Assembly (NCBI GenBank): GCA_948891265.1
Contig: CAQUBD010000005.1
Span: 1-64,000 of the forward strand
Direction of reading: 5' to 3'
DNA from: an uncultured Clostridia bacterium
Lineage (GTDB): Bacteria > Bacillota > Clostridia > TANB77 > CAG-508
DNA length: 64,000 nucleotides
Part shown: positions 64,000 through 64,000 of the stretch, one piece after another
Position numbering within the stretch: position 1 is the stretch's first letter
Layout of the letters: each line of letters opens with the position of its first letter
The notes under the pieces: model-generated
Told to the model about the DNA's origin: nothing
Database searches by the model: none
Seen by the model: only the letters and a program-made list of their open reading frames with translations
Translations under genes and position numbers: made by a program

Positions 64000-64000
64000 T

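Overview
The window looks like chromosomal DNA of a low-GC, spore-forming, anaerobic Firmicute (Clostridia). The evidence is very AT-rich DNA, heavy AGA use for Arg, AGGAGG-type ribosome binding sites, sporulation genes (gpr, a YtxC-like gene), an LPxTG surface protein, formate-tetrahydrofolate ligase and a SAM-I riboswitch in front of metK. Most genes are on the minus strand.

Layout: 1-2.3 kb nadK, tcdA and a small membrane protein. 2.4-12.4 kb metK with its riboswitch, mnmA and a full SUF Fe-S set (sufC, sufB, sufD, sufS, sufU) below a DtxR-type regulator. The SUF gaps hold several small genes with their own promoters, mostly on the opposite strand. 13-17 kb an ABC transporter, a C39-like protein and a YgjP-like hydrolase. 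17.3-24.8 kb a tightly overlapping operon that looks biosynthetic (two radical SAM enzymes, CoaE-like kinase, DUF3419/BtaA-like transferase, 58-aa peptide, ATP-grasp ligase, methyltransferase, two NUDIX, DUF84 NTPase). 25-34 kb a GGGtGRT/NifU-like pair and glycolysis (gpmI, tpiA, pgk, gap). 34-45 kb rseP-cdsA-uppS-frr-pyrH, a cohesin/dockerin surface protein, tsf-rpsB. 45-50 kb GH57 and sporulation genes. 50-56 kb a family of prepilin-like surface proteins. 56-64 kb fhs, xseB-xseA, nusB, Asp23/AmaP envelope genes, fmt and a lipoprotein.

The most remarkable signal is a recurrent +1 frameshift. Six minus-strand genes (mnmA twice, an ATP-grasp ligase, a B12 radical SAM enzyme, rseP, a prepilin-like protein, fhs) are broken in the zero frame. 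Each break lies at a CGG codon, and skipping the single C restores the reading frame exactly, with a Gly codon (GGA or GGT) next. By hand inspection I found no CGG used as an ordinary Arg codon in any minus-strand gene; the only other zero-frame CGG is in a repeat-derived tail. This suggests that CGG is a +1 shift signal, or that CGGN is read as a four-base Gly codon. By contrast, several single-gene plus-strand units with their own consensus promoters use CGG as a normal in-frame Arg codon, so they may be foreign or decoded differently.

The window also holds REP-like GTCCCC/GTGACA palindromes, two two-copy structured repeats with covarying stems, and a family of near-identical terminators next to surface-protein genes. 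I saw no rRNA, tRNA, CRISPR array or transposase gene.
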